Assembly (NCBI RefSeq): GCF_004341945.1
Contig: NZ_SMBP01000006.1
Span: forward strand, 1 to 64,000
DNA: 64,000 nucleotides
Direction of reading: 5' to 3'
Source of the DNA: Longicatena caecimuris
Lineage (GTDB): Bacteria > Bacillota_I > Bacilli_A > Erysipelotrichales > Erysipelotrichaceae
Part shown: one piece after another, positions 15,547 through 27,501 of the stretch
Layout: each line of letters begins with the position of its first letter
Position numbering within the stretch: the first letter of the stretch is position 1
Position numbers and translations under genes: made by a program
Notes under the pieces: generated by a model
What the model was told of the DNA's origin: nothing
What the model saw: only the letters and a program-made list of their open reading frames with translations
The model's database searches: none

Positions 15547-16965
15547 ATGAGTAAATATATTTGTGAGATTTGCGGCTATGTCTATGATGAAGCAAAAGAA
15601 GGAACTCCTTGGAGCAAGCTTCCCGCTGATTGGGCATGCCCCTTATGTACAGCACCCTACGGCTGTTTTAAGAAAGTAGAGGATGATGCAGCAAATGAAG
15701 AAGATAAAGTGACTGGTGATGAAGGTGGCTCGCTCGCTATTCAAGAACATGCCAGAACACGTGATGATTTAGAAAGTAACATGGAACTGATTCATGAAAT
15801 GGCACAAGGAAAAGGCAGTCGCATTGAGGCCATGCGGACAAGAAAATACGTGGTAGGTTTTGATGATATCTTGCTGCTAGGTGGACAATTGGCTCATCCT
15901 CCTCTGCCTGATAAAGCTGAGGTCAGCACAACGACCATCATAGGTAAAAAAGCAAAGAAACCTATGGTTTTAGAACATGCTGTCTTAGTTTCTCATATGA
16001 GCTTTGGGGCTTTATCAAAAGAAGCCAAAACTGCCTTAGCTATGGGAAGTGCTGCTGTACAAACGGCACAATGTTCAGGAGAAGGCGGCATTCTTCCGCA
16101 AGAACGTGACCATGCGTATAAATATATCTTTGAATATGTGCCTAATAAATACAGTGTAACGGATGAAAACCTAAAGGCTGCGGATGCGATTGAAATTAAG
16201 ATCGGGCAAGGCAGCAAGCCGGGTATGGGTGGCCATTTGCCTAAAGAAAAGGTAACAGAAGAAATCGCTACAATTCGCCAAAAACCATTAGGACACGATA
16301 TTATCTCTCCTTCTCGTTTTGAAGAAATTACCTCAAAGCAAGCTCTCAAAGCATTAGTAGATGAGTTACGCAGCCGTAGTGAAGGCAGACCGATTGGCAT
16401 TAAGATTGCCGCTGGACGTATTGAAGATGATTTGTCTTGGATTCAGTATGCGGCGCCAGATTTTATTACGATTGATGGAAGAGGTGGAGCAACCGGTGCA
16501 TCTCCTAAGTATTTAAAAGACAATGCTACCGTACCAACTGTCTATGCCCTGGCAAGAGCAAGAGCCTATATGGATGCGCATGACATGCCACAGGAATTGA
16601 TCATGACTGGAGGCTTTCGTACATCCGGAGAAATGATGAAGGCTTTAGCGATGGGAGCCGATGCCATAGCAATTGCCAGTGCAGCGATGATGGCGATTGG
16701 CTGCCAACAATATCGTATCTGTCATAACGGTAAGTGTCCGATGGGTATTGCCACGCAAGATCCCGCATTGCGCAAACGTTTTGATATAGAAAAAGGCGCA
16801 AAGCGCTTAGCTTGTTATCTGGATACATTGAAAGAAGAATTAAAATCCTTTGCCCGTGTCAGTGGTCATGATAATATTCACGATGTAACCCTAGCTGATC
16901 TTTGTACAACCAGTGAAGAGATTGCACGCTATACCGGCATTGCCCATTGCGGTTTTCATGAATAA
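15547..16965 (+). CDS. Rubredoxin domain fused to glutamate-synthase FMN domain
   Basis: The protein has 472 residues. The N-terminal rubredoxin domain (about 1-45) has ICEICGYVYDEAKEGTPW and CPLC, giving the two CxxC pairs that bind iron. After an acidic linker comes the FMN-binding domain of glutamate synthase large subunit, with MSFGALSKEAKTALA, GSKPGMGGHLP, DGRGGATGASP and HNGKCPMGIATQ with a possible Fe-S cysteine. The amidotransferase domain is missing, so ammonia or another substrate would be used rather than glutamine. The fusion implies electron delivery through rubredoxin. It is monocistronic, ended by the hairpin at 17030-17080. Confidence 0.88.
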   Translation: MSKYICEICGYVYDEAKEGTPWSKLPADWACPLCTAPYGCFKKVEDDAANEEDKVTGDEGGSLAIQEHARTRDDLESNMELIHEMAQGKGSRIEAMRTRKYVVGFDDILLLGGQLAHPPLPDKAEVSTTTIIGKKAKKPMVLEHAVLVSHMSFGALSKEAKTALAMGSAAVQTAQCSGEGGILPQERDHAYKYIFEYVPNKYSVTDENLKAADAIEIKIGQGSKPGMGGHLPKEKVTEEIATIRQKPLGHDIISPSRFEEITSKQALKALVDELRSRSEGRPIGIKIAAGRIEDDLSWIQYAAPDFITIDGRGGATGASPKYLKDNATVPTVYALARARAYMDAHDMPQELIMTGGFRTSGEMMKALAMGADAIAIASAAMMAIGCQQYRICHNGKCPMGIATQDPALRKRFDIEKGAKRLACYLDTLKEELKSFARVSGHDNIHDVTLADLCTTSEEIARYTGIAHCGFHE

Positions 16966-17311
16966 CCATTGACATCAGCATAAGAATTGCCTCACTGTGA
17001 GATTCAAAAAAAATGATAGACATCCTTTTAAGGTCCTTCTTCATCATCCGCAAACCATGATGAAGCAAGAACCTTTTTTTCGTACCCTATCATCTTTTTC
17101 TTCACATTACATTATCTTGCTTTTATATCTCTTAGCGATAATCCATAAGGCATGCTGCCCATTTGCTCTATTCACCACATTAACCATCTTATGTTCATAC
17201 ATATCCTAGTCAACTTTTAAAGTTTCTTTACTAAGGCATTCATACTTTGTTTACAAGCAATGAAAGGCAGCTTCATCCTATCCATTCGTATAGGATTTTT
17301 ATGCAACTTTT
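16966..17311. terminator. Intergenic region with a strong terminator at 17030-17080
   Basis: The long imperfect stem AAGGTCCTTCTTCATCAT (17030-17047) pairs with ATGATGAAGCAAGAACCTT (17057-17075) and is followed by T7. It terminates the rubredoxin fusion gene. The rest up to 17311, between converging genes, shows no supported gene. Confidence 0.8.
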
Positions 17312-19303
17312 TTATTTAAGATGCTGTTGCATCCAATCGGTAATTTCTTCTAAACGTTTCACGCGATGTTTTGGTTTCCCACTGCGGCTTAGCTCATGAT
17401 TTTCTCCTTTAAACATACAAAGTCTGGCTTCTATGCCATGCTCCACAAGCGCACTATACATTTGCAAACCTTCACTGTATGGGCAGCGATAATCCTCATT
17501 GCTATGAATAAACAGCGTTGGTGTTTTTACCTGATTGGCATACTTCAAAGGAGAATGCCACCACAACTCTTCTACGCTTTCCCAAGTATCTGCTTGCTGC
17601 TGATCTTTAGTGAAAAATTCCCCTATATCAGAGGTATGCGCAAAGCTGATCCAATTCGCAATCGAACGCTGACTTGCTGCTGCCTTAAAGCGATTGGTAT
17701 GGCCAATGATCCAATTGGTCATGAAACCACCATAGCTGCCACCGGTTACCCCAACACGTTGTTGATCGATTGCCGGATAACGTTCTAAGACAACATCCGT
17801 AAACTTCATGAGATCTTCATAATCAATCGTTCCATATTTCCCATTGATATCCGCAAAGCCATTGCCTCTGCCATCACTGCCACGTGGATTCATAAAGAAT
17901 ACAAAGTAGCCTTGATTTGCCCATACCTGCATTTCATGATAGAACACCGTACCATAAACCGTTCTTGGTCCACCATGAATATCCAAGATTGCCGGATACT
18001 GTTTTCCATCTTCATAGCCTACAGGTTTCATTACCCATCCATACAAGGTGATATCATCCGATATGAAGTTACATTCTTCTAATGGACAAATAGTCTTTGT
18101 TTCATGCACCCACATATTGTAATCAGAAATGCGTTGGTAGGTTTTATTCGTTATATCCATTTGGTATAACTCTTGCAGTAAGTCCTCTTGCATACCGATA
18201 AAGATAAGACCTTTATCATGGATATCAAAAGCATCCACACTGCCGCTAAGTTCTAAAACCGCTTGGATATCACCCTGCTTATCCAGTGCATAGATGTGTG
18301 CTTCATGCCTTCTGGTCGTAATAAAGTAATACTTATCTTGATATAAACAAGAACTCTTGCCACCACCGAGGCGACAGTCACTGCCAACACTTCCCCATAA
18401 GGAATCTTCATTTGCCGCAAACAATTCCAGCTTACGCTTCTTTAAGAAATAGAATTGTGCATTTTCATTGATTCCATAACGTCTGCCATCACTGGCAATC
18501 ACCAATAGCTCTTCTCCCCATGGTTCAATGCCGGAAATCATATATTCCCCTTGTTCAAGGATACACTTTGATGTGCCGGCCTTCCTATCATAAACATAAA
18601 TACCTTGTCGACCTGTCTGTTTATGTTGGATTCTTACTTCACCGGTATAATACAACAGCTGCTTTTCTTTATCCCATTTCACATCCATTACATCCATGAT
18701 ATCCGTGCTGATGCGTGTCAGTGTATCACTATTTTCTTCATATAGAAATAAGCTATTTCGTTTCTTATTAGTATAACCTAAACCATTTCCATAAAAAGGA
18801 AGCTCATCCAGGATCTCATAATCCTCCATGTCTTTCTTTTCTTTTAATGCCTTGACTTTTTCTTCCTCATCCAACGAATAGCAATATGAGTAATTCAGAT
18901 CGTAATCTACCGTACAGGCATAACAGCCATCACTTACTTTCTGGATGCCGGTTACAACTAGCGGTATTGTAAATGCTTTAATTGCTTCTCCTCCATGTAA
19001 AGAAATACGATAAAAGACCGTACGTTCTTCTCCATTTTCCACAGCTTCTTGATCTTGTTTATCACGCAAAGAGGAAAATAATAGGGTATCTTTATCTTCC
19101 CATAGATACATACTTTCCTTACCCCCATTGGTAAGCTGTTTATGTGCTTTTCCATCCCATACATACAAACGTCGTTGATACGTATTATGTTTCTCATCAC
19201 AAGTTGCTATGACATACGCCGCATGTTCCCCATCGGGTGCATAGGTTACATTGGATACAAATCGATACTTCAAAAAATCCCTTAACTGTAATGTTTCTTT
19301 CAT
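17312..19303 (-). CDS. S9-family serine peptidase (acylaminoacyl-peptidase/prolyl oligopeptidase type)
   Basis: The protein has 663 residues with no signal peptide, so cytoplasmic. The N-terminal ~400 residues are WD-like beta-propeller repeats (for example LRDFLKYRFVSNVTYAPDG, and several LYVWDG-type strands). The C-terminal alpha/beta hydrolase domain has GGPRTVYG, the nucleophile motif TGGSYGGFMTNW (Ser near 526), an acid region in HSNEDYRCP, and His in KGENHELSRSG. It degrades short peptides from the cytosol. It starts with GGAGGAG before the ATG and appears monocistronic. Confidence 0.92.
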   Translation of the reverse strand: MKETLQLRDFLKYRFVSNVTYAPDGEHAAYVIATCDEKHNTYQRRLYVWDGKAHKQLTNGGKESMYLWEDKDTLLFSSLRDKQDQEAVENGEERTVFYRISLHGGEAIKAFTIPLVVTGIQKVSDGCYACTVDYDLNYSYCYSLDEEEKVKALKEKKDMEDYEILDELPFYGNGLGYTNKKRNSLFLYEENSDTLTRISTDIMDVMDVKWDKEKQLLYYTGEVRIQHKQTGRQGIYVYDRKAGTSKCILEQGEYMISGIEPWGEELLVIASDGRRYGINENAQFYFLKKRKLELFAANEDSLWGSVGSDCRLGGGKSSCLYQDKYYFITTRRHEAHIYALDKQGDIQAVLELSGSVDAFDIHDKGLIFIGMQEDLLQELYQMDITNKTYQRISDYNMWVHETKTICPLEECNFISDDITLYGWVMKPVGYEDGKQYPAILDIHGGPRTVYGTVFYHEMQVWANQGYFVFFMNPRGSDGRGNGFADINGKYGTIDYEDLMKFTDVVLERYPAIDQQRVGVTGGSYGGFMTNWIIGHTNRFKAAASQRSIANWISFAHTSDIGEFFTKDQQQADTWESVEELWWHSPLKYANQVKTPTLFIHSNEDYRCPYSEGLQMYSALVEHGIEARLCMFKGENHELSRSGKPKHRVKRLEEITDWMQQHLK

Positions 19304-19503
19304 ACAAGCTCCTCCTGTTACATAGTATCATTATAAGCTTTTAATTCCAGGAAGACAATCAGAAGATGCCTTGATAATACAGTGAAAAGCTAACGAAGTT
19401 ATCTTTCCCAGACGTATTTGTAAGTAGGAAAAAGAAGGTGTTTTTATGGTAACATTTTTTTCATCCTACCCTTCTTACGTAAGCCATCAAAGCTCCTCAA
19501 CCT

Positions 19504-19548
19504 AAAAAAAGCTTCTCGTAAAACACAATCTTTTACTAGAAGCTTTTT
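19504..19548 (-). terminator. Terminator at the end of the corrinoid/PTS operon
   Basis: An imperfect long stem AAAAAAAGCTTCTCGTAAAA (19504-19523) pairs with TTTTACTAGAAGCTTTTT (19531-19548). It lies just after the glycerate kinase stop and marks the end of the 16-gene unit. Confidence 0.8.
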
Positions 19549-19553
19549 AAGCT

Positions 19554-20699
19554 TTATTTTAATAACCGCAAGGGATGTATTGCATGCAGGCTACGCATCA
19601 ATTGATAACTGAATTCTTCTAAATTTTTTTCGGTATTCGTTATTGCGTCAGGAAGCGTAACTACGCCGGGTTGAATAGAGAAAACACCGTTAAAATATGT
19701 ATCAAAAGATGAGACTTCTCCTTTTTTCTGTCCACAGACTGCAATTACCGGTACCTGCATCTGCTTTGCGATGGACGCTATACAGACCGGCAGTTTTCCT
19801 TGTAAGCTTTGCTCATCCATTCGACCTTCTCCGGTAATTACTAAGTCCATATCTTTCATGCTGTCTTCAATATGTAAATAAGTATTCAAAAGCGTGAATC
19901 CAGAACTTACGCTTGTCGCAAATAGTGATAAAGCTGCTGCAATACCTCCACCAGCACCATAATAAGGCTGTTTCAGATCACGTTTTAGTAATTTCGCAAC
20001 CAATTGTAATTGATTATCTAAGAAAACAATCTGATCATCTTGTGCTCCCTTTTGTCTTGCGAACATAACAGCCGCACCTTTTTCGCCATATAAAGGAGCA
20101 TCCACATCGCATCCTACTGCTATTTCTACATCCGCAAATTGTTTTAAAACAGTATCCAGACTGTTTTGATCAAGCGTTTTAATCTTTAGCAAGGGATTTT
20201 CGTTTAAACCAAGTTCGCGATGATCCTTATCATGCAACCGGACACCTAATCCCTGAAGCATTCCTAAACCACCATCGGTTGTAATTGTGCCACCTATAAA
20301 AATTATAATTTTTTTATAATCATCCATTTGCAGCTGCTTTAATAAAGTGCCTAATCCAAATGTAGATGTTTGCTTCACTGTATCACGTGATACCTTTTTA
20401 TCATGCAATCCGAAAATGGCCGCTGTTTCAATTGCACAAGTTTTTTTACCATTGTCATAAAAACTCAATACTGCTACTTTACTATCTTCAAAAAAAGCAT
20501 TTTTACATGAATACCAAACCCATTCATAATCTGAAAGTGCATGAGCTAACGCCTGTAAACTATTCTCCCCTCCATCTCCTACCGGAATCACCACTGTGTT
20601 ATCGGCATGATATTTCTTAATACCTTTTTCTATGGCAGTTCCTGCCTGGATAGAAGATGTAGCGCCTTTAAAAGAATCTATTGCTATTACAATCTTCAT
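19554..20699 (-). CDS. Glycerate kinase (GarK/GlxK family)
   Basis: The protein has 381 residues, the usual length. The N-terminus KIVIAIDSFKGATSS and PVGDGGENSLQAL, the central FIGGTITTDGGLGMLQGLG, and DLVITGEGRMDEQSLQGK are hallmark segments of glycerate 2-kinase type I. It phosphorylates glycerate with ATP to 2- (or 3-) phosphoglycerate for glycolysis. It is the last gene before the operon terminator and starts 33 bp after the DUF4430 lipoprotein gene. Its presence in the unit implies that glycerate is a pathway product. Confidence 0.92.
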   Translation of the reverse strand: MKIVIAIDSFKGATSSIQAGTAIEKGIKKYHADNTVVIPVGDGGENSLQALAHALSDYEWVWYSCKNAFFEDSKVAVLSFYDNGKKTCAIETAAIFGLHDKKVSRDTVKQTSTFGLGTLLKQLQMDDYKKIIIFIGGTITTDGGLGMLQGLGVRLHDKDHRELGLNENPLLKIKTLDQNSLDTVLKQFADVEIAVGCDVDAPLYGEKGAAVMFARQKGAQDDQIVFLDNQLQLVAKLLKRDLKQPYYGAGGGIAAALSLFATSVSSGFTLLNTYLHIEDSMKDMDLVITGEGRMDEQSLQGKLPVCIASIAKQMQVPVIAVCGQKKGEVSSFDTYFNGVFSIQPGVVTLPDAITNTEKNLEEFSYQLMRSLHAIHPLRLLK

Positions 20700-20732
20700 T
20701 GTTAATCATCACCCGACCTTTTTCTAATGATC

Positions 20733-21164
20733 TTAAAAGGAAGAAGTGAAGTGGAACGTAAATTGATCTTGATCATTCACTTGTAAAATGTCAATTGCAT
20801 CACACTGCCCCTTTTCCTTGCAAGAGGTATTATTATCTGAATCATATAGCCACCAAGGACCCTTTTTAAAATCTTCTGTTCTTACTCCCAGCATTCCCAT
20901 TAAGGTTGTACCATACTGTCCTTTTGTTGTTTCTACAGCTAATTCATCCGCATGTTGTAAAAAATCCTCTAATGTATGAATATTGCCCTTTACCGTGATA
21001 TCTTTGTTCATTAATTCTTTCTTTTCCACTTCATGAATGACTTGAATATGCAGAGTGATTTCTCGTTCTTTTTGATCAGATTTCACAATCTTTTCATCTT
21101 TTTTCATACATCCGCTTACGCATAGGAAACAAATAATAAGGAATATTTTCCACATCTTATTCAT
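20733..21164 (-). CDS. DUF4430-type lipoprotein
   Basis: The protein has 143 residues. The N-terminal signal with lipobox LCVSGC (Cys about 19) predicts membrane anchoring outside the cell. The rest has the DUF4430 pattern: a GTTLMGMLGV-like segment and KGPWWLYDSDN. That family is related to the transcobalamin C-terminal domain and often accompanies ECF-type uptake genes. It overlaps the ECF S-component gene by 8 bp. I infer a corrinoid-binding surface partner of that transporter. AAAGGAGG precedes the ATG. Confidence 0.8.
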   Translation of the reverse strand: MNKMWKIFLIICFLCVSGCMKKDEKIVKSDQKEREITLHIQVIHEVEKKELMNKDITVKGNIHTLEDFLQHADELAVETTKGQYGTTLMGMLGVRTEDFKKGPWWLYDSDNNTSCKEKGQCDAIDILQVNDQDQFTFHFTSSF

Positions 21165-21675
21165 ATAAAAACCTCCTTTCGATTCGCTCTAATACCGATA
21201 AAACCGGTCTGGCACACACCAAATATAAACAAAAAGATAAAATGAACTGGATTGTTGAAGCCTTGAGTCCAACGATGAAATAAGCAAGCGCAAGATGCTT
21301 CGAAAATAACATAAATGGCAATTGCAGAAATTGTCCAGTGAGAAAAGAAAATAGTCCGCATAAGAATGCCGCAAGCAGAAAATGCTTCTTTAAACACTTA
21401 GCAAATACACTGATCACTAAGCTGTATAATGGATATAACAACAGATACATGAATGACCAAGGAGTCACTCCCTGTATCATCATGTTTAGTGTCGTAAATA
21501 CAAATGCTGCCAATACCGCTTGTTTACGTGGGAAGATCAAGGCAAATACAACAAGTGTAAACGTGATACATTCTAAATATAGGATGTAGGAAAAGGAAGT
21601 AAAAATCAGCAGTTCCAATGCAGCCATAACCGCTATACAACTAAGATTTCGTGCATGCATAAGATTTACTTTCAA
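21157..21675 (-). CDS. ECF transporter substrate-binding (S) component
   Basis: The protein has up to 172 residues from a TTG start; an ATG at 21660 is equally possible and both have weak RBS. It has five or six membrane segments in the S-component style (NLSCIAVMAALELLIF at the start, GVTPWSFMYLLLYPLYSL in the middle, which resembles cobalamin/cobalt-type S components). It would use the shared EcfA-EcfT module encoded elsewhere. Its place beside a DUF4430 lipoprotein and adenosyltransferase, in a unit full of corrinoid enzymes, makes a corrinoid or cobalamin precursor the likely substrate. Confidence 0.78.
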   Translation of the reverse strand: MKVNLMHARNLSCIAVMAALELLIFTSFSYILYLECITFTLVVFALIFPRKQAVLAAFVFTTLNMMIQGVTPWSFMYLLLYPLYSLVISVFAKCLKKHFLLAAFLCGLFSFLTGQFLQLPFMLFSKHLALAYFIVGLKASTIQFILSFCLYLVCARPVLSVLERIERRFLYE

Positions 21676-22144
21676 ATACTATTTCTTCCGTATCCGCTTG
21701 CTGATTCTCATATAAACACATCATAAAAATGATATTTGATAAAAAATTCATAAAGTCCCATAAGATAGGATTTACTGGGATTCCTTCTTGTTTTACAGCA
21801 TTTAAACAGCGTATGACGACCTTTGTTTCTGTTCGAAGGGTATGCAGCCAGCATGCTTGAAGACTTCCGCCGGGCAATACAAAGCACTTCATTTCAACAT
21901 AGTACTTTTCATATAATCTCTCCAATTGTTGCATATCTTCTTGCGTAATTGCACAATTTCCGCGAATAGATCCATTCGCGTGATAGATCATAGATGTCAG
22001 CAGTTGAAGATCATCGCTATCAATTACTTTGACATAATGGGCACATAGCGCTGCTAAAGATGCCAACTTATCGGTCGCTACTTCATAATCACATAATGAT
22101 GATGATTCATCTAAATAGCTGTATGCGCAATATTTCATCTGCAT
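21641..22144 (-). CDS. PduO-type ATP:cob(I)alamin adenosyltransferase-like protein
   Basis: The protein has 167 residues from the ATG at 22144, 7 nt after GAGGAGG. The segment FVLPGGSLQACWLHTLRTETKVV matches the PduO active-site stretch (FVLPGGS-x-x-A-x-LH-x-x-R-T). The final basic ERR-type residues of the family are changed (VVIRCLNAV), so activity is not certain. It would attach the adenosyl group to a reduced corrinoid or act as a corrinoid carrier. Corrinoid methyltransferases use methyl- not adenosylcobamide, so storage, trafficking or repair is a likely role. Confidence 0.72.
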   Translation of the reverse strand: MQMKYCAYSYLDESSSLCDYEVATDKLASLAALCAHYVKVIDSDDLQLLTSMIYHANGSIRGNCAITQEDMQQLERLYEKYYVEMKCFVLPGGSLQACWLHTLRTETKVVIRCLNAVKQEGIPVNPILWDFMNFLSNIIFMMCLYENQQADTEEIVFESKSYACTKS

Positions 22145-22198
22145 GCACATTCCTCCTCTTGATGTACTTCTTGTAATTGTTTGAAACAATACTCTGGT

Positions 22199-24864
<2,666 letters not shown>

Positions 24865-24875
24865 AGGTGCTCCTT

Positions 24876-25838
24876 TCAATTAAGGTGATAGCCTCCTTGC
24901 AATAAAAGATTACATGCTTGATCAATATTCCAGCCTCTGTGATATTCTGTTTCATTGCACTCATCTCTTGGATTACTTCCACACTCTGCATACAATTGAT
25001 TAACACCGGCAAGAATTCCGAGAGATCTTGGTTCATGCATATTCATGGAAATTGATGGATTACATACCAATCTGGTAACTGCCGCAATTTTAGCAAGCTC
25101 AAAATCATCAATTTCTCCATACTTCTTCAACGCACAATCTGAAGTGTTCACACGCGCCATTACCGCCATCACCTTGACATCATATTCTCTGGCACGTAAC
25201 ATTTCTTTTACTATTTCCTCATAGGTGTGTTCCGGTCCTATTGGTTCAATACAATAATATAATTCTAAACCGACGGATTTGATTGCATCCAATGTTTGAA
25301 TTCGTTTTTTCACTGGTATTGCCGTATCAATTCCTTCACGAAGTCTGACTATATGATAAGCACCGTAAAATCCTGCATCCTTTAATGCTTGAGCCTGTGT
25401 TAAAGTAAAATCTTTGATATTCGCTATCAATTTGATATGTGATGGCAGCAAACACTTCACAGCTTTTCCGATATCAAGAAAACGCTGAAAAGGATAGTCT
25501 GCCGTTGTCATTAAAAATAAAGAATCAAGTTTATGAAAAGGTAAGGATACTACCTTTTCAATGACTTCTTCTTTTGATAGTTCCATTTGCATGTCATCAT
25601 GAAATCCATCCATCCGCATTGAACAAAATTTACAATTTCCGGAACAAGGTGCAGCATTCAAACCAATTTGCAGAAATACATATCCCTTGCTTTGATAATG
25701 TGCTTTCGAAATTGCATGTGCTGTTGATAAAAGTTCAAAATAAGATGTAGATAAATTCGTTATGGATAAAAGTTCCAACGCTTCTTTTTCATTCAAAACC
25801 TCATTGTTTGTTGCTTTTTTCAGTATTTGTCGAATCAT
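24876..25838 (-). CDS. Radical SAM enzyme of the BioB/HydE/PylB group
   Basis: The protein has 320 residues. The start at 25838 has GGGAGGT 8 nt upstream; the GTG at 25844 is too close to it. The radical SAM cluster motif is CSGNCKFC (C65, C69, C72). The fold continues with GAYHIVRLREGID and ECGSNPRDECNETEY near the C-terminus, in a BioB-like TIM barrel. No second Fe-S motif is clear. Such PylB-like enzymes appear beside corrinoid methyltransferases and DUF1638 genes; the reaction is unknown. Its first 30 codons are duplicated upstream in the 124-bp tandem repeat. Confidence 0.78.
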   Translation of the reverse strand: MIRQILKKATNNEVLNEKEALELLSITNLSTSYFELLSTAHAISKAHYQSKGYVFLQIGLNAAPCSGNCKFCSMRMDGFHDDMQMELSKEEVIEKVVSLPFHKLDSLFLMTTADYPFQRFLDIGKAVKCLLPSHIKLIANIKDFTLTQAQALKDAGFYGAYHIVRLREGIDTAIPVKKRIQTLDAIKSVGLELYYCIEPIGPEHTYEEIVKEMLRAREYDVKVMAVMARVNTSDCALKKYGEIDDFELAKIAAVTRLVCNPSISMNMHEPRSLGILAGVNQLYAECGSNPRDECNETEYHRGWNIDQACNLLLQGGYHLN

Positions 25839-25992
25839 TCTCACGCACCTCCCATATCTTTGAATGTAATGTAGATAAATTCGTTATGGATAAAAGTTCC
25901 AACGCTTCTTTTTCATTCAAAACCTCATTGTTTGTTGCTTTTTTCAGTATTTGTTGAATCATTCTCACGCACCTCCCATATCTTTGAATGTA
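25745..25992. repeat. Tandem duplication, two copies of 124 bp
   Basis: 25745-25868 and 25869-25992 are identical except C25831 versus T25955. The unit spans the radical SAM gene start, its RBS and the end of the CobW gene. The CobW reading frame now ends within the second copy, and the radical SAM gene starts in the first. Before duplication the two genes overlapped, so the repeat opened an 86-bp gap. Confidence 0.97.
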
Positions 25993-26854
25993 ATGTTGTA
26001 GCTATTTCAGAACTTGATGTGAAACGTGCAGAATACAAAATGACAAGCAGATTATCTTTCTTTCCATCTATGCTTTTCCAAGATAATTGATCCCCTGCAA
26101 GTTCTATATAGAAAGCACCCTCAGCTAAATGTAAATAACCTTTTGCTCGAAAAATTTTATCTTGTAATGTTTCCAAATATTTAAGTAATTTACTTAAAGA
26201 CATATCTTTAGCAATTAGGCACACTGTAGAAGATAAATCCATATATTTCTGATGAATTATTTCTTCATTTGCTTTATTTGTATAATGATCGGTTAAGATT
26301 TGTAAAGGAATTTGACAATAATCCGTTTCTATTATTGGTGTCTGATAGATACTCTCTAAATGTATATGTAATGTTTGCTTTTTTTGCTTAGTCACGAAAG
26401 ATATTTTATTTATTATAATATAATCCGACTGTTGAAGTTGACGATGTAATAAAGGCACTACCCGACTCCATTTTTCAAACGTCACTGCATCTACAACAGT
26501 AATATTGCATATTGAGAATATATATCCCTGTTTCCTTAAATAAGCAAACGTTGATTTTTGCGTACTTGGATCACTGAAACCGCTCGTTTCAATTACAATA
26601 TAGGACAAATCAAAAGACAACATCTGTTGCAACTTATCTAGAAAATCATATTGACGACAAGTACAATAGATAGAACCATGATGAATCTCTGTCATAGGAA
26701 TCGACATCCCTTTAAATTCTTCTTGATCAATGTTCACACTACCAAACTCATTGATACAAAGACCGATTCGTTGTCCTTGTAAAAGATGGATGATGTGCTT
26801 GATCAAGGTTGTTTTTCCACTTCCTAAAAAGCCATGGACACAAATAATTTTCAT
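25925..26854 (-). CDS. CobW/G3E-type GTPase (metallochaperone)
   Basis: The protein has 309 residues. Walker A is GFLGSGKTTL (9-18), followed by NEFGSVNID. A CTC motif in GSIYCTCR corresponds to the metal-binding CxCC of the family. A Walker B region VIETSGFSDP and the guanine motif IINKISF follow. COG0523 proteins load metals such as Zn or Co into target enzymes using GTP. Here the likely clients are the URO-D methyltransferases (Zn) or cobamide-related steps. It overlaps the DUF1638 gene by 4 bp (ATGA). Its C-terminal residues lie in the 124-bp duplication. Confidence 0.82.
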   Translation of the reverse strand: MKIICVHGFLGSGKTTLIKHIIHLLQGQRIGLCINEFGSVNIDQEEFKGMSIPMTEIHHGSIYCTCRQYDFLDKLQQMLSFDLSYIVIETSGFSDPSTQKSTFAYLRKQGYIFSICNITVVDAVTFEKWSRVVPLLHRQLQQSDYIIINKISFVTKQKKQTLHIHLESIYQTPIIETDYCQIPLQILTDHYTNKANEEIIHQKYMDLSSTVCLIAKDMSLSKLLKYLETLQDKIFRAKGYLHLAEGAFYIELAGDQLSWKSIDGKKDNLLVILYSARFTSSSEIATTLHSKIWEVRENDSTNTEKSNKQ

Positions 26855-27501
26855 ATATTTTCTTCTTTCATGACCTCTACCATATCATAAAGACAACATA
26901 TCTTATTTCCCTTTCGCACATGGAGAAGTCCTTGCCCATCTTTTGGTAATAATATATTTTTCAGCTTATCCAATGTTCCCTCTATTACTTCAACTTTATG
27001 AGTTTCCTTTAAGTTCGCTATATTCTCATTGTCTTTTTGAGTATGAAACGTGACGTACAATAACGTTTGCTCATGATACAGCATATGCATTACATAATCT
27101 GCCATTTCTTTTCCATAGCTTTCAATATAAGATGCATATTCCTTATTTTGATCATTGCCATCCATATTTGATAAGCATCTCCAACATGCATTTTTAACCT
27201 GTAAATCCTCAGCACAGTTATCATCACATAAGAGCGCAAAACAGTCATGTACCCTTGGAACATACATATCACAGGTTCTGGCACAAAGGCCTTCAATTGC
27301 ATTTCCACAAATGCCATACAACAAAATAATTTCATCTGCATCGTATGCTTCATCACAAAGACTCTGTAGTTTATCGTGAAGCAGTGAAGGATGATTATGT
27401 GATGCGATGGTTACATAAGTTACCGTATAGGCATATGGCAGTTGCTGCTTGATCTTATCAAAAAAAGGACGAAAAATTTCACATGCTATGATTTGTTTCA
27501 T
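26851..27501 (-). CDS. DUF1638 family protein
   Basis: The protein has 216 residues from the ATG at 27501, overlapping the activator stop (ATGA). The motif IILLYGICGNAIEGL, then PRVHDCFALLCDD, matches DUF1638, a family recurrent in corrinoid methyltransferase clusters. The His and Cys in these motifs could bind a metal or cobamide. The biochemical role is not established. Its coupling to the activator and CobW genes suggests assembly or activation of the methyltransferase. Confidence 0.78.
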   Translation of the reverse strand: MKQIIACEIFRPFFDKIKQQLPYAYTVTYVTIASHNHPSLLHDKLQSLCDEAYDADEIILLYGICGNAIEGLCARTCDMYVPRVHDCFALLCDDNCAEDLQVKNACWRCLSNMDGNDQNKEYASYIESYGKEMADYVMHMLYHEQTLLYVTFHTQKDNENIANLKETHKVEVIEGTLDKLKNILLPKDGQGLLHVRKGNKICCLYDMVEVMKEENI

